DNA of 64,000 nt from Methylobacillus sp. (lineage in GTDB: Bacteria; Pseudomonadota; Gammaproteobacteria; Burkholderiales; Methylophilaceae), in contig JAITML010000076.1 in assembly GCA_031277395.1 (NCBI GenBank), forward strand, positions 34,238-98,237, written 5' to 3'. Under the pieces are notes generated by a model, which did no database searches, was not told the DNA's origin, and saw only the letters and a list, made by a program, of their open reading frames with translations. Shown here piece by piece: positions 36,687 through 46,983 of this stretch. The position numbers were made by a program, and so were the translations under genes. Each line of letters starts with the position of its first letter. The first letter of the stretch is position 1.

Positions 36687-38975
36687 ATGATTGCGCAAGA
36701 ACTGGAAGTATCGCTGCACATGGCGTTTATGGACGCGCGCCAGAAACGTCATGAGCTGATTACGGTCGAGCACCTGCTGCTCGCGATGATCGACAACCCG
36801 ACGGCCGCTCAGGTGCTGCGCGCCTGCGGCGCCGATCTGGAAATCCTGCGCCGCGAGCTGACCCGTTATATCGAAAACCACATGCTCGCCGTGAACGGCG
36901 TGGACGAGGTCGAAACCAAGCCGACACTGGGCTTTCAGCGCGTGATTCAGCGCGCCATGCTGCATGTGCAATCCTCAGGCAAAAAAGAAGTCACCGGTGC
37001 CAATGTGCTGGTTGCCATTTTCGGCGAGAAAGATTCCCACGCCGTGTTTTTCCTGCATCAGATGGGCGTCACGCGGCTCGATGTGGTCAATTTCATTTCA
37101 CACGGCATCGCCAAGGTGGCGGAGAACAACAGTCCCAAACGTGCCGAGACCGAGCAGGAAGCTGAAAGCGGGCAAGCGTCGGAAAGCGCGCTGGAGAGCT
37201 TCACCCAAAATCTCAACGCACAGGTGCTTGCCAACCGCATTGATCCGCTGATCGGACGCGGCCCGGAACTGGAGCGCGTGGTGCAGACACTGTGCCGCCG
37301 CCGCAAAAACAATCCGCTGCTGGTGGGCGAAGCCGGTGTCGGCAAGACTGCCATCGCGGAAGGCATCGCGCGTCGCATCGTCGAAGGCACCGTGCCGGAG
37401 GTGCTCAGCACCGCGACCGTTTACGCGCTCGATATGGGCGCATTGCTCGCGGGCACCAAATATCGCGGCGATTTTGAACAGCGCCTCAAGGCCGTGTTGA
37501 AGAAACTGGCTGAAAATCCCAACGCGATTCTGTTCATAGACGAAATTCACACACTGATAGGCGCGGGAGCGGCCAGCGGCGGCACACTGGATGCGTCCAA
37601 TCTGCTCAAACCCGCGCTGTCCAACGGCACATTGAAGTGCATAGGCGCAACCACGTATCAGGAATATCGCGGCGTGTTCGAGAAAGACCACGCGCTATCG
37701 CGCCGCTTCCAGAAGATAGACGTATCCGAACCCAGCGTCGCCGAGACGGTGGAAATCCTCAAGGGCTTGAAGTCGCGCTTCGAAGAACACCATAGCGTCA
37801 AATACACGGCCTCCGCGCTGAGTACGGCAGCCGAATTGTCGGCGCGTTACATCAACGATCGCCATCTGCCCGACAAAGCCATCGACGTGATTGACGAAGC
37901 GGGCGCGGCGCAACGCATTCTGCCCAAATCGCGGCAGAAAAAAGTCATAGGCAACAAGGAAATCGAGGACATCATCGCCAAAATCGCGCGCATTCCGCCG
38001 AAAAATATTTCGGTTGACGACCGCAACGCGCTCAAGACGCTGGATCGCGATCTCAAAGCCGTGGTATTCGGTCAGGATCAAGCCATAGATGCGCTCACCG
38101 CCGCCGTCAAAATGGCGCGTAGCGGCCTCGGCAGTTTGCAAAAACCGATCGGCTCCTTCCTGTTCTCCGGCCCCACGGGTGTCGGCAAAACCGAAGTCGC
38201 GCGCCAACTCGCCTACATACTGGGCATAGAACTGGTGCGCTTTGACATGTCGGAATACATGGAACGCCACGCGGTTTCGCGTCTCATCGGCGCGCCGCCG
38301 GGCTATGTCGGATTTGAACAGGGTGGCTTGCTGACCGAGGCGATCACCAAGCATCCGTATTGCGTGTTGCTGCTCGACGAAATAGAAAAAGCGCACCCCG
38401 ACATTTTCAACATTCTGTTGCAGGTGATGGATCACGGCACGCTCACTGACAACAACGGGCGCAAGGCGGATTTCCGCAATGTGACCATCATCATGACCAC
38501 CAATGCGGGCGCGGAATCGCTCTCCAGAACGTCGATGGGCTTCACGCAATCGGCGAGCAGCGGTGATGAAATGGCCGAGATCAAACGCTTGTTCACCCCT
38601 GAGTTCCGCAACCGGCTGGATGCGATTGTGTCGTTTAGCCCGCTCAATCACGACATCATCATGCGCGTGGTCGAAAAATTCCTCATCCAGCTGGAAGACC
38701 AGTTGCACGAGAAAAAAGTCGAGGTGGAATTCACCGATGCGCTCAAGGAATATCTTGCCAAAACCGGCTTTGATCCCAAGATGGGCGCCCGCCCGATGTC
38801 GCGCCTGATTCAGGACACCATACGCCGCGCGCTCGCCGATGAACTGCTGTTCGGCCGTCTCGCGCAAGGCGGCAGCGTGACCGTGGACATCACAGCCGGC
38901 AATGAAATCGTGCTGGTTTTTGACGAAAACCCGGGCAACCCGGAACCGGAACTCGCGGCCAGCGAAGCAGAATAA
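36687..38975 (+). CDS. clpA: ClpA, ATPase subunit of the ClpAP protease
   Basis: Hexameric AAA+ unfoldase of 762 residues. The N domain (1-140) binds ClpS; an acidic linker ([12 protein letters not shown]) follows; AAA-1 has Walker [11 protein letters not shown] and Walker [16 protein letters not shown]-2 has [10 protein letters not shown] and [17 protein letters not shown] site precedes the ATG. Size and order match E. coli ClpA. The next gene starts 24 bp later. Confidence 0.98.
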   Translation: MIAQELEVSLHMAFMDARQKRHELITVEHLLLAMIDNPTAAQVLRACGADLEILRRELTRYIENHMLAVNGVDEVETKPTLGFQRVIQRAMLHVQSSGKKEVTGANVLVAIFGEKDSHAVFFLHQMGVTRLDVVNFISHGIAKVAENNSPKRAETEQEAESGQASESALESFTQNLNAQVLANRIDPLIGRGPELERVVQTLCRRRKNNPLLVGEAGVGKTAIAEGIARRIVEGTVPEVLSTATVYALDMGALLAGTKYRGDFEQRLKAVLKKLAENPNAILFIDEIHTLIGAGAASGGTLDASNLLKPALSNGTLKCIGATTYQEYRGVFEKDHALSRRFQKIDVSEPSVAETVEILKGLKSRFEEHHSVKYTASALSTAAELSARYINDRHLPDKAIDVIDEAGAAQRILPKSRQKKVIGNKEIEDIIAKIARIPPKNISVDDRNALKTLDRDLKAVVFGQDQAIDALTAAVKMARSGLGSLQKPIGSFLFSGPTGVGKTEVARQLAYILGIELVRFDMSEYMERHAVSRLIGAPPGYVGFEQGGLLTEAITKHPYCVLLLDEIEKAHPDIFNILLQVMDHGTLTDNNGRKADFRNVTIIMTTNAGAESLSRTSMGFTQSASSGDEMAEIKRLFTPEFRNRLDAIVSFSPLNHDIIMRVVEKFLIQLEDQLHEKKVEVEFTDALKEYLAKTGFDPKMGARPMSRLIQDTIRRALADELLFGRLAQGGSVTVDITAGNEIVLVFDENPGNPEPELAASEAE

Positions 38976-38999
38976 TGACTGCACACTAAAAAGAACTGC

Positions 39000-39734
39000 A
39001 TGCCTATCCTGTACATACTGACCGTTGCCATTTCGGTATTCTTTATTGTTCACGTCTTTCGTACCGGCCGCCCCTACTGGTGGGCTTATGTGATTTTGGC
39101 GATGCCTGTGCTTGGAAGCCTGATTTACTACTTTGTCGAAATTTTCCCCAATTCGCGCCAGGAGCATCAGGCCAAAAAAGCCGCGCGTGGCCTCGTTCGC
39201 GCGCTCAAACCGGATGCGGAATTGCAGCGCCGCGTGCAGGAACTGGAAATCTGCGGCAGCATGGATAACAAAATGGCACTCGCGGAAGAATGCGAAGCCG
39301 TCGGCATGTATGACGAATCCGCGCGCTTGTATCGCAGTTGCCTTGCCGGCGCGTATGCCAACGATCCGCAAATTATTTTCCGGCTGGCCGCTGCGGAATT
39401 GATGCGCGCAGAGTCAGGTGAAACCGCCACTCTGCTGCAACGTCTGGAGCAGGAACATCCCAAATACAAGCCGCTCGAAGTGAAACTGCTGCGCGCGCGG
39501 CTGCTGGAAAAAACCGATCCGCCTGCCGCGCTAACCCTTTACGAAGAACTTGCCCCCATCTATACCGGCCTTGAAGTCAAATGCCGCTATGCCGCATTGC
39601 TGCGCGAACTCGGGCAGGAAACGCAGGCATACGATCTGTTTGAGGAAGTCGTACAACACGCCAAGCGCTACAACATTCAGCACGACGGCGAACAGGAGTG
39701 GGTGCGCTATGCGAAGGCGGAGTTGAAAGGCTAG
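39000..39734 (+). CDS. Membrane-anchored TPR-like protein
   Basis: Protein of 244 residues. Two hydrophobic helices at the N-terminus (about residues 3-19 and 25-45, with GRPYWWAYVILAMPVLGSLIYY split by a short turn) resemble the PLDc_N region found at the start of cardiolipin synthases; the rest is a helical, probably TPR-type solenoid (MALAEECEAVGMYDESARLY; LLRELGQETQAYDLFEEVV). No catalytic domain is present. It follows clpA by 24 bp. Such proteins may organise complexes at the membrane; function unknown. Confidence 0.75.
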   Translation: MPILYILTVAISVFFIVHVFRTGRPYWWAYVILAMPVLGSLIYYFVEIFPNSRQEHQAKKAARGLVRALKPDAELQRRVQELEICGSMDNKMALAEECEAVGMYDESARLYRSCLAGAYANDPQIIFRLAAAELMRAESGETATLLQRLEQEHPKYKPLEVKLLRARLLEKTDPPAALTLYEELAPIYTGLEVKCRYAALLRELGQETQAYDLFEEVVQHAKRYNIQHDGEQEWVRYAKAELKG

Positions 39735-39765
39735 AGATCATTGCATAGCGAAGAAGTTTGAAAGG

Positions 39766-39994
39766 AACCTTGCTTTAGTCGGGATTCGCCCCGACAGGCG
39801 AGGTTCTTTCTTTTGCTTGTCCAAAAGAAAGAACCCAAAGAAAAAGACACCCTGCTTCCGCGGCGCTACGCGCTTCCCTGCGCTGCTCATCAAGCCGGGC
39901 GGCTCGCAAGAACTCGCCTTGGCGTTGCCAAGGCTCAAACAGTTGCGAGCCGACATCCCCCGTCTTGACTGCGCTGCTCGGCGCGGCAGAAGGG
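39766..39994 (-). repeat. Long dispersed repeat, copy 2 (inverted relative to copy 1)
   Basis: About 229 bp that are the reverse complement of 9049-9274 with scattered changes. The hairpin is perfect here too (arms 39802-39815 and 39822-39835, 14 bp, 6-base loop). Two stem positions differ from copy 1 and both partner bases changed, so pairing is kept. It fills most of the 320-bp gap between the TPR-like gene and the trans-sulfuration gene; the remaining bases show no other feature. Confidence 0.88.
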
Positions 39995-40054
39995 AAAGAA
40001 AATCAAAACCTTCGTCCTCGCTATCAAAGGGGAGATGCCATCGAAAAAACCTGT

Positions 40055-41230
40055 TTACGAATCCAGCGCTTGTTCCAAATCCGCTATCAAGTCCGTTTCA
40101 TTTTCTATCCCGACAGAAAGCCGCGCCATGGTATCGGTGATGCCGATTTCGGCGCGCTCGGCGGCGGAGAGATCGTGATGCGAGGTTGTGTGCGGTTGTG
40201 TGACCAGGCTCTCCACACCGCCCAGGCTGGGCGCGAGACTGAAAATTTTGAGTTTTTCTATCACTCGCGTGGAGTCAGCGGAACTGCCTTTGTAGTCGAA
40301 CGTTACCATGCCGCCGAAACCTGACATCTGGCGTTTGGCGACTTCGTGATTGGGATGGGAGGGCAAGCCGGGATAAAACACGCGGCTCACTTTCGGATGA
40401 ACAGCAAGAAATTTCGCAATCGCGAACGCGTTGGCATTTTGTTTTTCGACGCGCAGCGACAAGGTTCCAAGTTGGCTTGCGAGCCTGTGCGCCTGATCGG
40501 GGGAAATCATCTGGCCGAGATTTTTACGCCACGGCTTGATACGCTCCAGCAATGCGGCCTTTGCGGAAATCACGCCGCCGGTCACGCTGCTGTGACCGCC
40601 CAGATATTTGGTCGCGCTTTGCATCGTGAAATCAACGCCAAGTTCGAGCGGGCGCTGGTTCACGGGCGAAGCAAAGGTGTTGTCGATGGCTGCGAGCGCG
40701 CCGTGGCGATGCGCGATATCCGTCACTTTGCGGATATCGATCACTTCCAGCAGGGGATTGCTCGGCGTCTCGAAAAAAACCAGTTTCACTCCGCCGGATA
40801 AAACCGTTTCCAATGTTTCCAGTTTTTGCGGCGAGACATGATGCGTTTTGATGCCGAGGCCGGGAAGCTGCCGATCCAGCAATTCCAGTGTGCCGCCGTA
40901 TACATCGCCCACGCAGGCAATGCCGTGCGTGCCGCAGGCGAGAAACAACGCCGACAACGCTGCCATCCCCGCGCCAAACGCCAGCGCCGCCTCCGCTCCA
41001 TCGATCGCGGCGATTTTTTCCTCCAGACTGATGATGGTCGGATTCATGCCGTAGCGCGTGTACAGATAACCCGCGCGTTTTCCGTCGATGACTTCCAGCA
41101 ACTGTTCGGTGGATGAAAACCGGAACGTCGTCGCATCATAAAGCGGCATATGCACCGCGCCATGCGAATCTTTCAGGTCGCCGGAATGGATGCAAGTGGT
41201 GGAAAGGTCAGTCGTGGTTTTTTCCTGCAT
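40055..41230 (-). CDS. Trans-sulfuration family PLP enzyme (cystathionine gamma-synthase/lyase-like)
   Basis: Fold type I PLP enzyme of the Cys/Met metabolism family, 391 residues. Landmarks are YTRYGMNPT near the N-terminus, the cofactor-binding FETPSNPLLEVID and DNTFASPVNQRPLELG, and the PLP lysine in SATKYLGGHSSVTGG. The family covers cystathionine gamma-synthase, beta- and gamma-lyases, O-acylhomoserine sulfhydrylases and methionine gamma-lyase; sequence alone does not separate them. ATG 41230 has AGGAG seven bases upstream; the longer frame is not supported. Confidence 0.9.
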   Translation of the reverse strand: MQEKTTTDLSTTCIHSGDLKDSHGAVHMPLYDATTFRFSSTEQLLEVIDGKRAGYLYTRYGMNPTIISLEEKIAAIDGAEAALAFGAGMAALSALFLACGTHGIACVGDVYGGTLELLDRQLPGLGIKTHHVSPQKLETLETVLSGGVKLVFFETPSNPLLEVIDIRKVTDIAHRHGALAAIDNTFASPVNQRPLELGVDFTMQSATKYLGGHSSVTGGVISAKAALLERIKPWRKNLGQMISPDQAHRLASQLGTLSLRVEKQNANAFAIAKFLAVHPKVSRVFYPGLPSHPNHEVAKRQMSGFGGMVTFDYKGSSADSTRVIEKLKIFSLAPSLGGVESLVTQPHTTSHHDLSAAERAEIGITDTMARLSVGIENETDLIADLEQALDS

Positions 41231-41308
41231 GATAATCTCCTGCTGCCGGGATTGAAGCTGTGCTGTTCTTTCACGGGCTGATTCATTGTACCCGCTTCCT
41301 GCAAGTAT

Positions 41309-41340
41309 AAAAAAACTTGCCCAAACTACGGCAGGTTTTT
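41309..41340 (-). terminator. Terminator after edd-eda
   Basis: On the minus strand, AACCTGCC and GGCAAGTT arms (one mismatch) around a 7-base loop are followed by a run of seven T residues. It lies about 20 bp past the eda stop, and separates eda from the trans-sulfuration gene. Confidence 0.75.
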
Positions 41341-41360
41341 CTTTGTCGTTGCGCAACCCC

Positions 41361-42005
41361 TTACCGCGCGAGCTTGCAAGCCTCTGCCGCCATCTCCGTA
41401 ATTTCCGCCCATTCGCCGCGCGCCATCACGGTGGCGGGAGTAAGCCAGGAACCGCCAACGACAACCACGTTTGGCAAAGCCAGCAATGTCGGCGCATTTT
41501 CCGGCGATACGCCGCCAGTGGGACAGAACTTGATGTCGGCGAAGGGACCGGCCCAGGCTTTGAGCAGATTGGGACCACCGGCTTGCATCGCGGGGAAAAA
41601 CTTGAGTTCGGTGTAACCGTCTTCCTGCGCTTGCATGATTTCGCTGCCGGTGGCGATGCCGGGCAAGAGAGGCAAACCAATATCCTGGCAGGTTTTACCG
41701 ATGGCGGAGGTATAGCCGGGGCTGACGCCAAAGCGCGCGCCTGCAGCGAGCGCAGCCTTGGCATCGGCGACGTTGCGTATGGTGCCTGCGCCAACCACGG
41801 CTTCGGGAACTTCATCGGCGATGACCCTCATGCAGTCGAGCGCGACCGGAGTACGCAGCGTGATTTCCAGCATGCGGATGCCGCCTGCAACAAGCGCCCT
41901 GGCCATCGGTACGGCATGTGCAACTTCGTTGAGGACGATCACGGGAATCACCGGCTGGTCGAGCATGACATCCAGCGCGGTCAGTTTTTTGTCATTCACA
42001 GCCAA
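41361..42005 (-). CDS. eda: KDPG aldolase (2-dehydro-3-deoxyphosphogluconate aldolase)
   Basis: Second enzyme of the Entner-Doudoroff pathway, splitting KDPG into pyruvate and glyceraldehyde-3-phosphate. In 214 residues: the catalytic glutamate in RMLEITLRTP, the VGAGTIRN turn, and the Schiff-base lysine in ELKFFPAMQAGG, then KFCPTGGVSPEN. Starts are ambiguous: TTG 42005 has GGAG seven bases upstream, GTG 41999 overlaps the edd stop. Either way the gene overlaps or abuts edd, so the two are cotranscribed. Confidence 0.96.
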   Translation of the reverse strand: MAVNDKKLTALDVMLDQPVIPVIVLNEVAHAVPMARALVAGGIRMLEITLRTPVALDCMRVIADEVPEAVVGAGTIRNVADAKAALAAGARFGVSPGYTSAIGKTCQDIGLPLLPGIATGSEIMQAQEDGYTELKFFPAMQAGGPNLLKAWAGPFADIKFCPTGGVSPENAPTLLALPNVVVVGGSWLTPATVMARGEWAEITEMAAEACKLAR

Positions 42006-43822
42006 GTGCAAGCTCCTTCTTCGGCAGAAGTTACGTTGCGGCGCAATCCGGCGAACAGCTCGCGACCAATGCCGGTGTTGTTTGCATCACGTTGCTCCTG
42101 CGTCATGCGCACGGGTTCGCGCACAGCCCATTCGGCGGCGTCGATAAGCACATTCAATTCGCCGTTGATGGCATCAAGACGTATCAAATCACCGTCGCGC
42201 ACTCTTGCGAGCGGGCCGCCTGCAGCGGCTTCGGGGGAAACATGGATCGCAGCGGGAATCTTGCCGGAGGCGCCGCTCATGCGTCCATCAGTCACAAGCG
42301 CGACATCGAAACCCTTGCTTTGCAGCGCCTTGAGCGGTGGCGTAAGTTTGTGCAGTTCCGGCATGCCATTGGCGTGCGGGCCTTGCCAGCGCACCACGCA
42401 GACTACGTCGTGATCGAGTTCGCCCGCAGCGAAAGCCGCCAGCAATGCTTCCTGCGAATCAAACACCTTGGCGGGCGCCTGAATAACATGCAGATCAGTC
42501 GGCACGGCGGAAATCTTGATGACACTGCGACCGAGATTGCCGCGCAGCACCTTGATGCCGCCGTTCCAATTGAACGGCTCACCGACCGGACGCAACACAT
42601 TGTTGTCCGGCGTAGGGCCGGCCACGTTCCACACGATTTTGTCATTTTGCAGCGCGGGAATACCGGTATATTCGCGAAAGTTGGCACGCACGGTAAGCAC
42701 GTCTTCATGCATGAGTCCGGCGTCCAAAAGTTCACGAATGACATAGCTTGGGCCGCCCGCTTCCTGGAAGGCATTCACGTCGGCTTCGCCATTCGGATAA
42801 ACGCGCGCGATCAATGGAATCACATCGGACAGCGTGCAGAAATCATCCCAGTCAATCGCAATGCCTGCCGCGCGCGCCACGGCAACCCAGTGGATGAGAT
42901 GGTTGGTGGAGCCGCCGGTCGCGAGCAGAGCGATCATCGCATTGACGATGCAGCGCTCATCCACGATGCGGCCGATCGGCGTGTAGTTTTTGCTCTTGAC
43001 GATGTTGAGCACGGTGCGTACCGATTCGCGCGTGAGTTCGTTGCGGAACGACGTGCCGGGCGTGACAAAAGCGGAACCCGGTACATGCAGCCCCATCGCT
43101 TCGAGCAACATCTGATTGCTGTTGGCGGTACCGTAGAAAGTACAGGTGCCTTGCGCGTGATAGGCTTTGGATTCGGTTTCCAGCAGTTCCTTGCGACCCA
43201 CCTTGCCTTCGGCGGCGAGCACGCGCATATGCGATTTTTCGCTGTTGGAAAGACCGGTGGTCATCGGCCCCGCCGGCACGAATACGGTCGGCAAATGACC
43301 GAAATGCAGCGCGCCTATGAGCAACCCCGGCACGATTTTGTCGCACACGCCAAGCATGAGCGCGGCATCGAATACATCGTGGCTGAGCGAAACCGCCGTG
43401 GACATCGCGATTATGTCGCGGCTGAACAGCGACATCTCCATGCCCGGCATCCCCTGCGTGATGCCGTCGCACATCGCGGGCACACCGCCCGCAACTTGCG
43501 CGGTCGCGCCATGCTTGCGCGCCTCATCCTTGATGAGATCGGGGAAATGCTGGTAAGGCGCGTGCGCCGACAGCATGTCGTTGTAGGCGGTTACGATGCC
43601 GATATTGGGCGCGCGCTCCATCACGACCTTGAGCTTGTCATTGGTGGGCATCGCGGCGAATGAATGCGCGACATTCGCGCAGCCCATGCGCTCCACGCCG
43701 GGCTTGCGTTGCGCCAGCGTGTCAATTTGAGCCAGATATGTTTTACGGTTTTCGGCGCTGCGTTCTTTAATGCGCTCGGTTACAGCAGCGACCGTGGGAT
43801 TGAGTTTCATTGGACTTGGCAT
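41996..43822 (-). CDS. edd: 6-phosphogluconate dehydratase
   Basis: First enzyme of the Entner-Doudoroff pathway, forming KDPG. The 608-residue protein has the IlvD/Edd iron-sulfur cysteines: VCDKIVPGLLIGAL and GTCTFYGTANSNQM, plus the C-terminal LVTDGRMSGASGKIPAAIH substrate loop. It overlaps eda. No zwf or pgl lies nearby, so the supply of 6-phosphogluconate comes from elsewhere in the genome. Its relative ilvD is at 54.5-56.3 kb. Confidence 0.97.
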   Translation of the reverse strand: MPSPMKLNPTVAAVTERIKERSAENRKTYLAQIDTLAQRKPGVERMGCANVAHSFAAMPTNDKLKVVMERAPNIGIVTAYNDMLSAHAPYQHFPDLIKDEARKHGATAQVAGGVPAMCDGITQGMPGMEMSLFSRDIIAMSTAVSLSHDVFDAALMLGVCDKIVPGLLIGALHFGHLPTVFVPAGPMTTGLSNSEKSHMRVLAAEGKVGRKELLETESKAYHAQGTCTFYGTANSNQMLLEAMGLHVPGSAFVTPGTSFRNELTRESVRTVLNIVKSKNYTPIGRIVDERCIVNAMIALLATGGSTNHLIHWVAVARAAGIAIDWDDFCTLSDVIPLIARVYPNGEADVNAFQEAGGPSYVIRELLDAGLMHEDVLTVRANFREYTGIPALQNDKIVWNVAGPTPDNNVLRPVGEPFNWNGGIKVLRGNLGRSVIKISAVPTDLHVIQAPAKVFDSQEALLAAFAAGELDHDVVCVVRWQGPHANGMPELHKLTPPLKALQSKGFDVALVTDGRMSGASGKIPAAIHVSPEAAAGGPLARVRDGDLIRLDAINGELNVLIDAAEWAVREPVRMTQEQRDANNTGIGRELFAGLRRNVTSAEEGACTWL

Positions 43823-44008
43823 GAACTTCTTAAAGTAAACACGCTATCCTACCGCAAATCACTGCAAATTCACAACCAACCCTGTCGTATCAACCCCCTT
43901 TCGCAGATAGGGAAATTTCTTTTTTCAAATTTCCAGATTCAGCTTCCCGCGTTTTTACTTTGCATATAAAATGAGCATCCTTTTCGCCATCTCCCGCGCG
44001 TGCAACTG

Positions 44009-45067
44009 ATGCAAATCGGCCCCTACAAATTAAAGAACAACCTGATCGTCGCGCCCATGGCCGGTGTCACGGATCGCCCTTTTCGCCAGTTGTGCAAACG
44101 CCTCGGTGCGGGCATGGCGGTATCCGAAATGGTGACCTCGAATTCCCTGCTGTACGGCAGCGCGAAAACCCGGCGGCGCGCCAATCACGAAGGCGAAGTC
44201 GAGCCAATCTCGGTGCAGATCGCGGGCGCGGATCCCAAAATGATGGCGGAAGCCGCGCGTTACAACGTCGATAACGGCGCGCAAATCATAGATATCAACA
44301 TGGGCTGTCCGGCCAAAAAAATCTGCAATGTACTCGCCGGTTCCGCGCTGTTGCGCGACGAGCCGCTCGTGACGCGAATACTGGACGCCGTGGTCAAGGC
44401 CGTGCCGGAAGTGCCGGTCACGCTCAAGACCCGTCTCGGCTGGGACAAGGCCAACCGCAATGTCGGCCTCGTCGCCCGCATCGCCGAGGAAAGCGGCATC
44501 CGCGCGCTCGCGATCCACGGGCGCACCCGCGCCTGCATGTATAACGGCGACGCGCAATATGAGCTGATCGCGGAAGTGAAATCCCGCGCCGGCATTCCCA
44601 TCATCGCCAACGGCGACATCACAACCCCGGAAAAAGCCGCGCAGGTATTGCGACAAACCGGAGCCGATGCCGTCATGATAGGCCGCGCCGCCCAAGGCCG
44701 TCCGTGGATATTCCGCGAGATCGAGCATTTCCTCAACACCGGCGAACATCTGCCGCAACCGCACGTCGCCGAAATCCACGGCGTGCTGCTGCAACATCTA
44801 CACGATCTGTACGCCTTCTACGGCGAGGAAACCGGCGTGCGCGTCGCGCGCAAGCATATTTCCTGGTACACCAAGGGACTGGTTGGTTCGGCTCATTTCC
44901 GCCACATGATGAACCAGTTGCCGACCGTGACGGAACAACTCAAGGCCGTGAATGTATTCTTCGGTCAACTGGGCACGCAGGATGAACGTCTGCGTTATGA
45001 AAACAAAATCAGTGAGTATGAAGCCGGTGAGAACGAAACCGGCGAAGTGGAGGCGCTCGCGGCATGA
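44009..45067 (+). CDS. dusB: tRNA-dihydrouridine synthase B
   Basis: FMN enzyme that reduces uridines in the tRNA D-loop. The 352-residue protein starts MQIGPYKLKNNLIVAPMAGVTDRPFRQL, has the catalytic cysteine in MGCPAKKICN, and the FMN-binding IPIIANGDI and ADAVMIGRAAQGRPW segments. I chose ATG 44009; the GTG at 44000 is an alternative. Its stop overlaps the fis start by 4 bp, the conserved dusB-fis arrangement. Confidence 0.97.
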   Translation: MQIGPYKLKNNLIVAPMAGVTDRPFRQLCKRLGAGMAVSEMVTSNSLLYGSAKTRRRANHEGEVEPISVQIAGADPKMMAEAARYNVDNGAQIIDINMGCPAKKICNVLAGSALLRDEPLVTRILDAVVKAVPEVPVTLKTRLGWDKANRNVGLVARIAEESGIRALAIHGRTRACMYNGDAQYELIAEVKSRAGIPIIANGDITTPEKAAQVLRQTGADAVMIGRAAQGRPWIFREIEHFLNTGEHLPQPHVAEIHGVLLQHLHDLYAFYGEETGVRVARKHISWYTKGLVGSAHFRHMMNQLPTVTEQLKAVNVFFGQLGTQDERLRYENKISEYEAGENETGEVEALAA

Positions 45068-45300
45068 AACTCGACAATGATCTCGCAAGCTGCGTGCGCG
45101 GCGCGCTTGCCGCCTATTTCCGCGATCTCGACGGCGAGCCGCCGCACGCGGTTTACGACATGGTGCTCGCCTGCATCGAAAAACCGATGCTGGAATATGT
45201 GATGAATCACGCCGGCGGGAACCAGAGCAAGGCCGCCGAAATTCTCGGCCTCAACCGCAACACGCTGCGCAAGAAACTCAAGCAGCACGGCATCCAGTAA
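45064..45300 (+). CDS. fis: Fis, nucleoid-associated DNA-binding protein
   Basis: Small homodimeric regulator of 78 residues. The C-terminal helix-turn-helix [20 protein letters not shown] is canonical, and the N-terminal beta-hairpin region is shortened relative to enteric Fis (98 residues), as is common in betaproteobacteria. The ATG overlaps the dusB stop (ATGA), so it is translationally coupled. purH follows after 40 bp. Confidence 0.95.
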   Translation: MKLDNDLASCVRGALAAYFRDLDGEPPHAVYDMVLACIEKPMLEYVMNHAGGNQSKAAEILGLNRNTLRKKLKQHGIQ

Positions 45301-45340
45301 ATTTCACTTTCGCAATTCCGTCTCTTCCATATTCAACATT

Positions 45341-46909
45341 ATGACCATCATCAAACGCGCGCTCATCAGCGTTTCCGACAAGCAAGGCATCGTCGAATTC
45401 GGGCAGACTCTGCATCGCCTCGGCGTCGAAATCCTTTCCACCGGCGGCACCGCCAAGCTGTTCCGCGACAACAGCATCCCGGTGATTGAAGTCAGCGATT
45501 ACACCGGCTTTCCGGAAATGCTCGATGGCCGCGTGAAAACACTGCATCCCAGAGTGCACGGCGGCATACTCGGTCGGCGCGATCTGCCGGAACACGTGAG
45601 CGCGATGCAGCAAGCGGATATCCCCGGCATCGACATGGTGGTGGTCAATCTTTACCCGTTCCGCGCGACCATCGCCAAGCCGGATTGCACGCTGGAAGAA
45701 GCGATAGAGAATATCGACATCGGCGGCCCCGCCATGGTGCGCGCCGCAGCCAAAAACCATAACCATGTCGCAATCGTCACCGACCCGGCCGACTACGCGT
45801 CGCTCACGCGCGAACTCGAATCCAGCGGCGGCGCAGTCGGCGCCGAAACACGTTTCGCGCTCGCCAAAAAAGCGTTTTCGCACACCGCAGAATATGACGG
45901 AGCGATCAGCAATTACCTCACCGCACTCGGCCCCAAAAACGAAAAACTCGATTTCCCCGCCCGCTTCAATGCCCAGTTCAACAAGGCGCTGGATCTGCGC
46001 TACGGCGAAAATCCGCATCAGGAAGCCGCGTTTTACCGCGATATCTGCGTGCCTGCGGGCGCGCTCGCGGGCTTCACCCAGTTGCAAGGCAAGGAGCTTT
46101 CCTATAACAACATCGCAGACGCGGATGCCGCTTGGGAGTGCGTCAAGACTTTCGATACGCCCGCCTGCGTCATCGTCAAACACGCGAATCCCTGCGGCGT
46201 TGCAATCGGCGGCACGCTGCCGGACGCCTACGAAAAAGCGTTCAAGACCGATCCCACTTCCGCGTTCGGCGGCATCATCGCCTTCAACGGCGAAGTCTGC
46301 ATCGACGTGGTTAATGCGATGAACGAGCGCAAGCACTTCGTCGAAGTGCTGATCGCGCCAAGTTACAGCGCGGAAGCCCAAGCCGCGCTCGCCGCGAAGA
46401 GCAATCTGCGCGTGTTGACCGTGCCGCTCGGTGATAGCCACAATGCGCTGGAATACAAGCGCGTCGGCGGCGGCCTGCTGTTGCAGACGCCGGACGCGCT
46501 CAATGTGAGCGTCGGTGAGTTCAAGACCGTCACCAAAAAGCAGCCGACTGCCGAACAACTGCAAGATTTGCAATTCGCCTGGCGCGTTGCAAAATTCGTG
46601 AAGTCCAATGCAATCATATTCTGCGGCGGCGGCATGACGCTGGGTGTGGGCGCGGGTCAGATGAGCCGCGTGGACAGCACGCGCATCGCCGCAATCAAGG
46701 CGCAGAACGCGGGCTTGCTGCTTGCAGGTTCCGTGGTCGCTTCGGATGCCTTCTTCCCGTTCCGCGACGGCGTGGATGTGCTGGCCGAAGTCGGTGCCAC
46801 CTGCGTGATCCAGCCGGGCGGCAGCGTGCGCGACGAGGAAGTGATTGCAGCCGCCGACGAGCACGGTCTCGCGATGGTGCTGACGGGTGTGCGGCATTTC
46901 CGTCACTAA
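45341..46909 (+). CDS. purH: Bifunctional AICAR transformylase / IMP cyclohydrolase
   Basis: Last two steps of purine synthesis. The N-terminal cyclohydrolase (about residues 1-195) shows [27 protein letters not shown] and [15 protein letters not shown]; the C-terminal transformylase has [14 protein letters not shown], the KHANPCGVA motif and [12 protein letters not shown]. 522 residues, normal size. purD follows 74 bp later. Confidence 0.98.
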   Translation: MTIIKRALISVSDKQGIVEFGQTLHRLGVEILSTGGTAKLFRDNSIPVIEVSDYTGFPEMLDGRVKTLHPRVHGGILGRRDLPEHVSAMQQADIPGIDMVVVNLYPFRATIAKPDCTLEEAIENIDIGGPAMVRAAAKNHNHVAIVTDPADYASLTRELESSGGAVGAETRFALAKKAFSHTAEYDGAISNYLTALGPKNEKLDFPARFNAQFNKALDLRYGENPHQEAAFYRDICVPAGALAGFTQLQGKELSYNNIADADAAWECVKTFDTPACVIVKHANPCGVAIGGTLPDAYEKAFKTDPTSAFGGIIAFNGEVCIDVVNAMNERKHFVEVLIAPSYSAEAQAALAAKSNLRVLTVPLGDSHNALEYKRVGGGLLLQTPDALNVSVGEFKTVTKKQPTAEQLQDLQFAWRVAKFVKSNAIIFCGGGMTLGVGAGQMSRVDSTRIAAIKAQNAGLLLAGSVVASDAFFPFRDGVDVLAEVGATCVIQPGGSVRDEEVIAAADEHGLAMVLTGVRHFRH

Positions 46910-46983
46910 AACTTGGCGCAAATAGTTAAGGGGAAGAGCTTGTCCGGCGCGACATTCTTCATCTTGTTTCAGGGAAATAACAC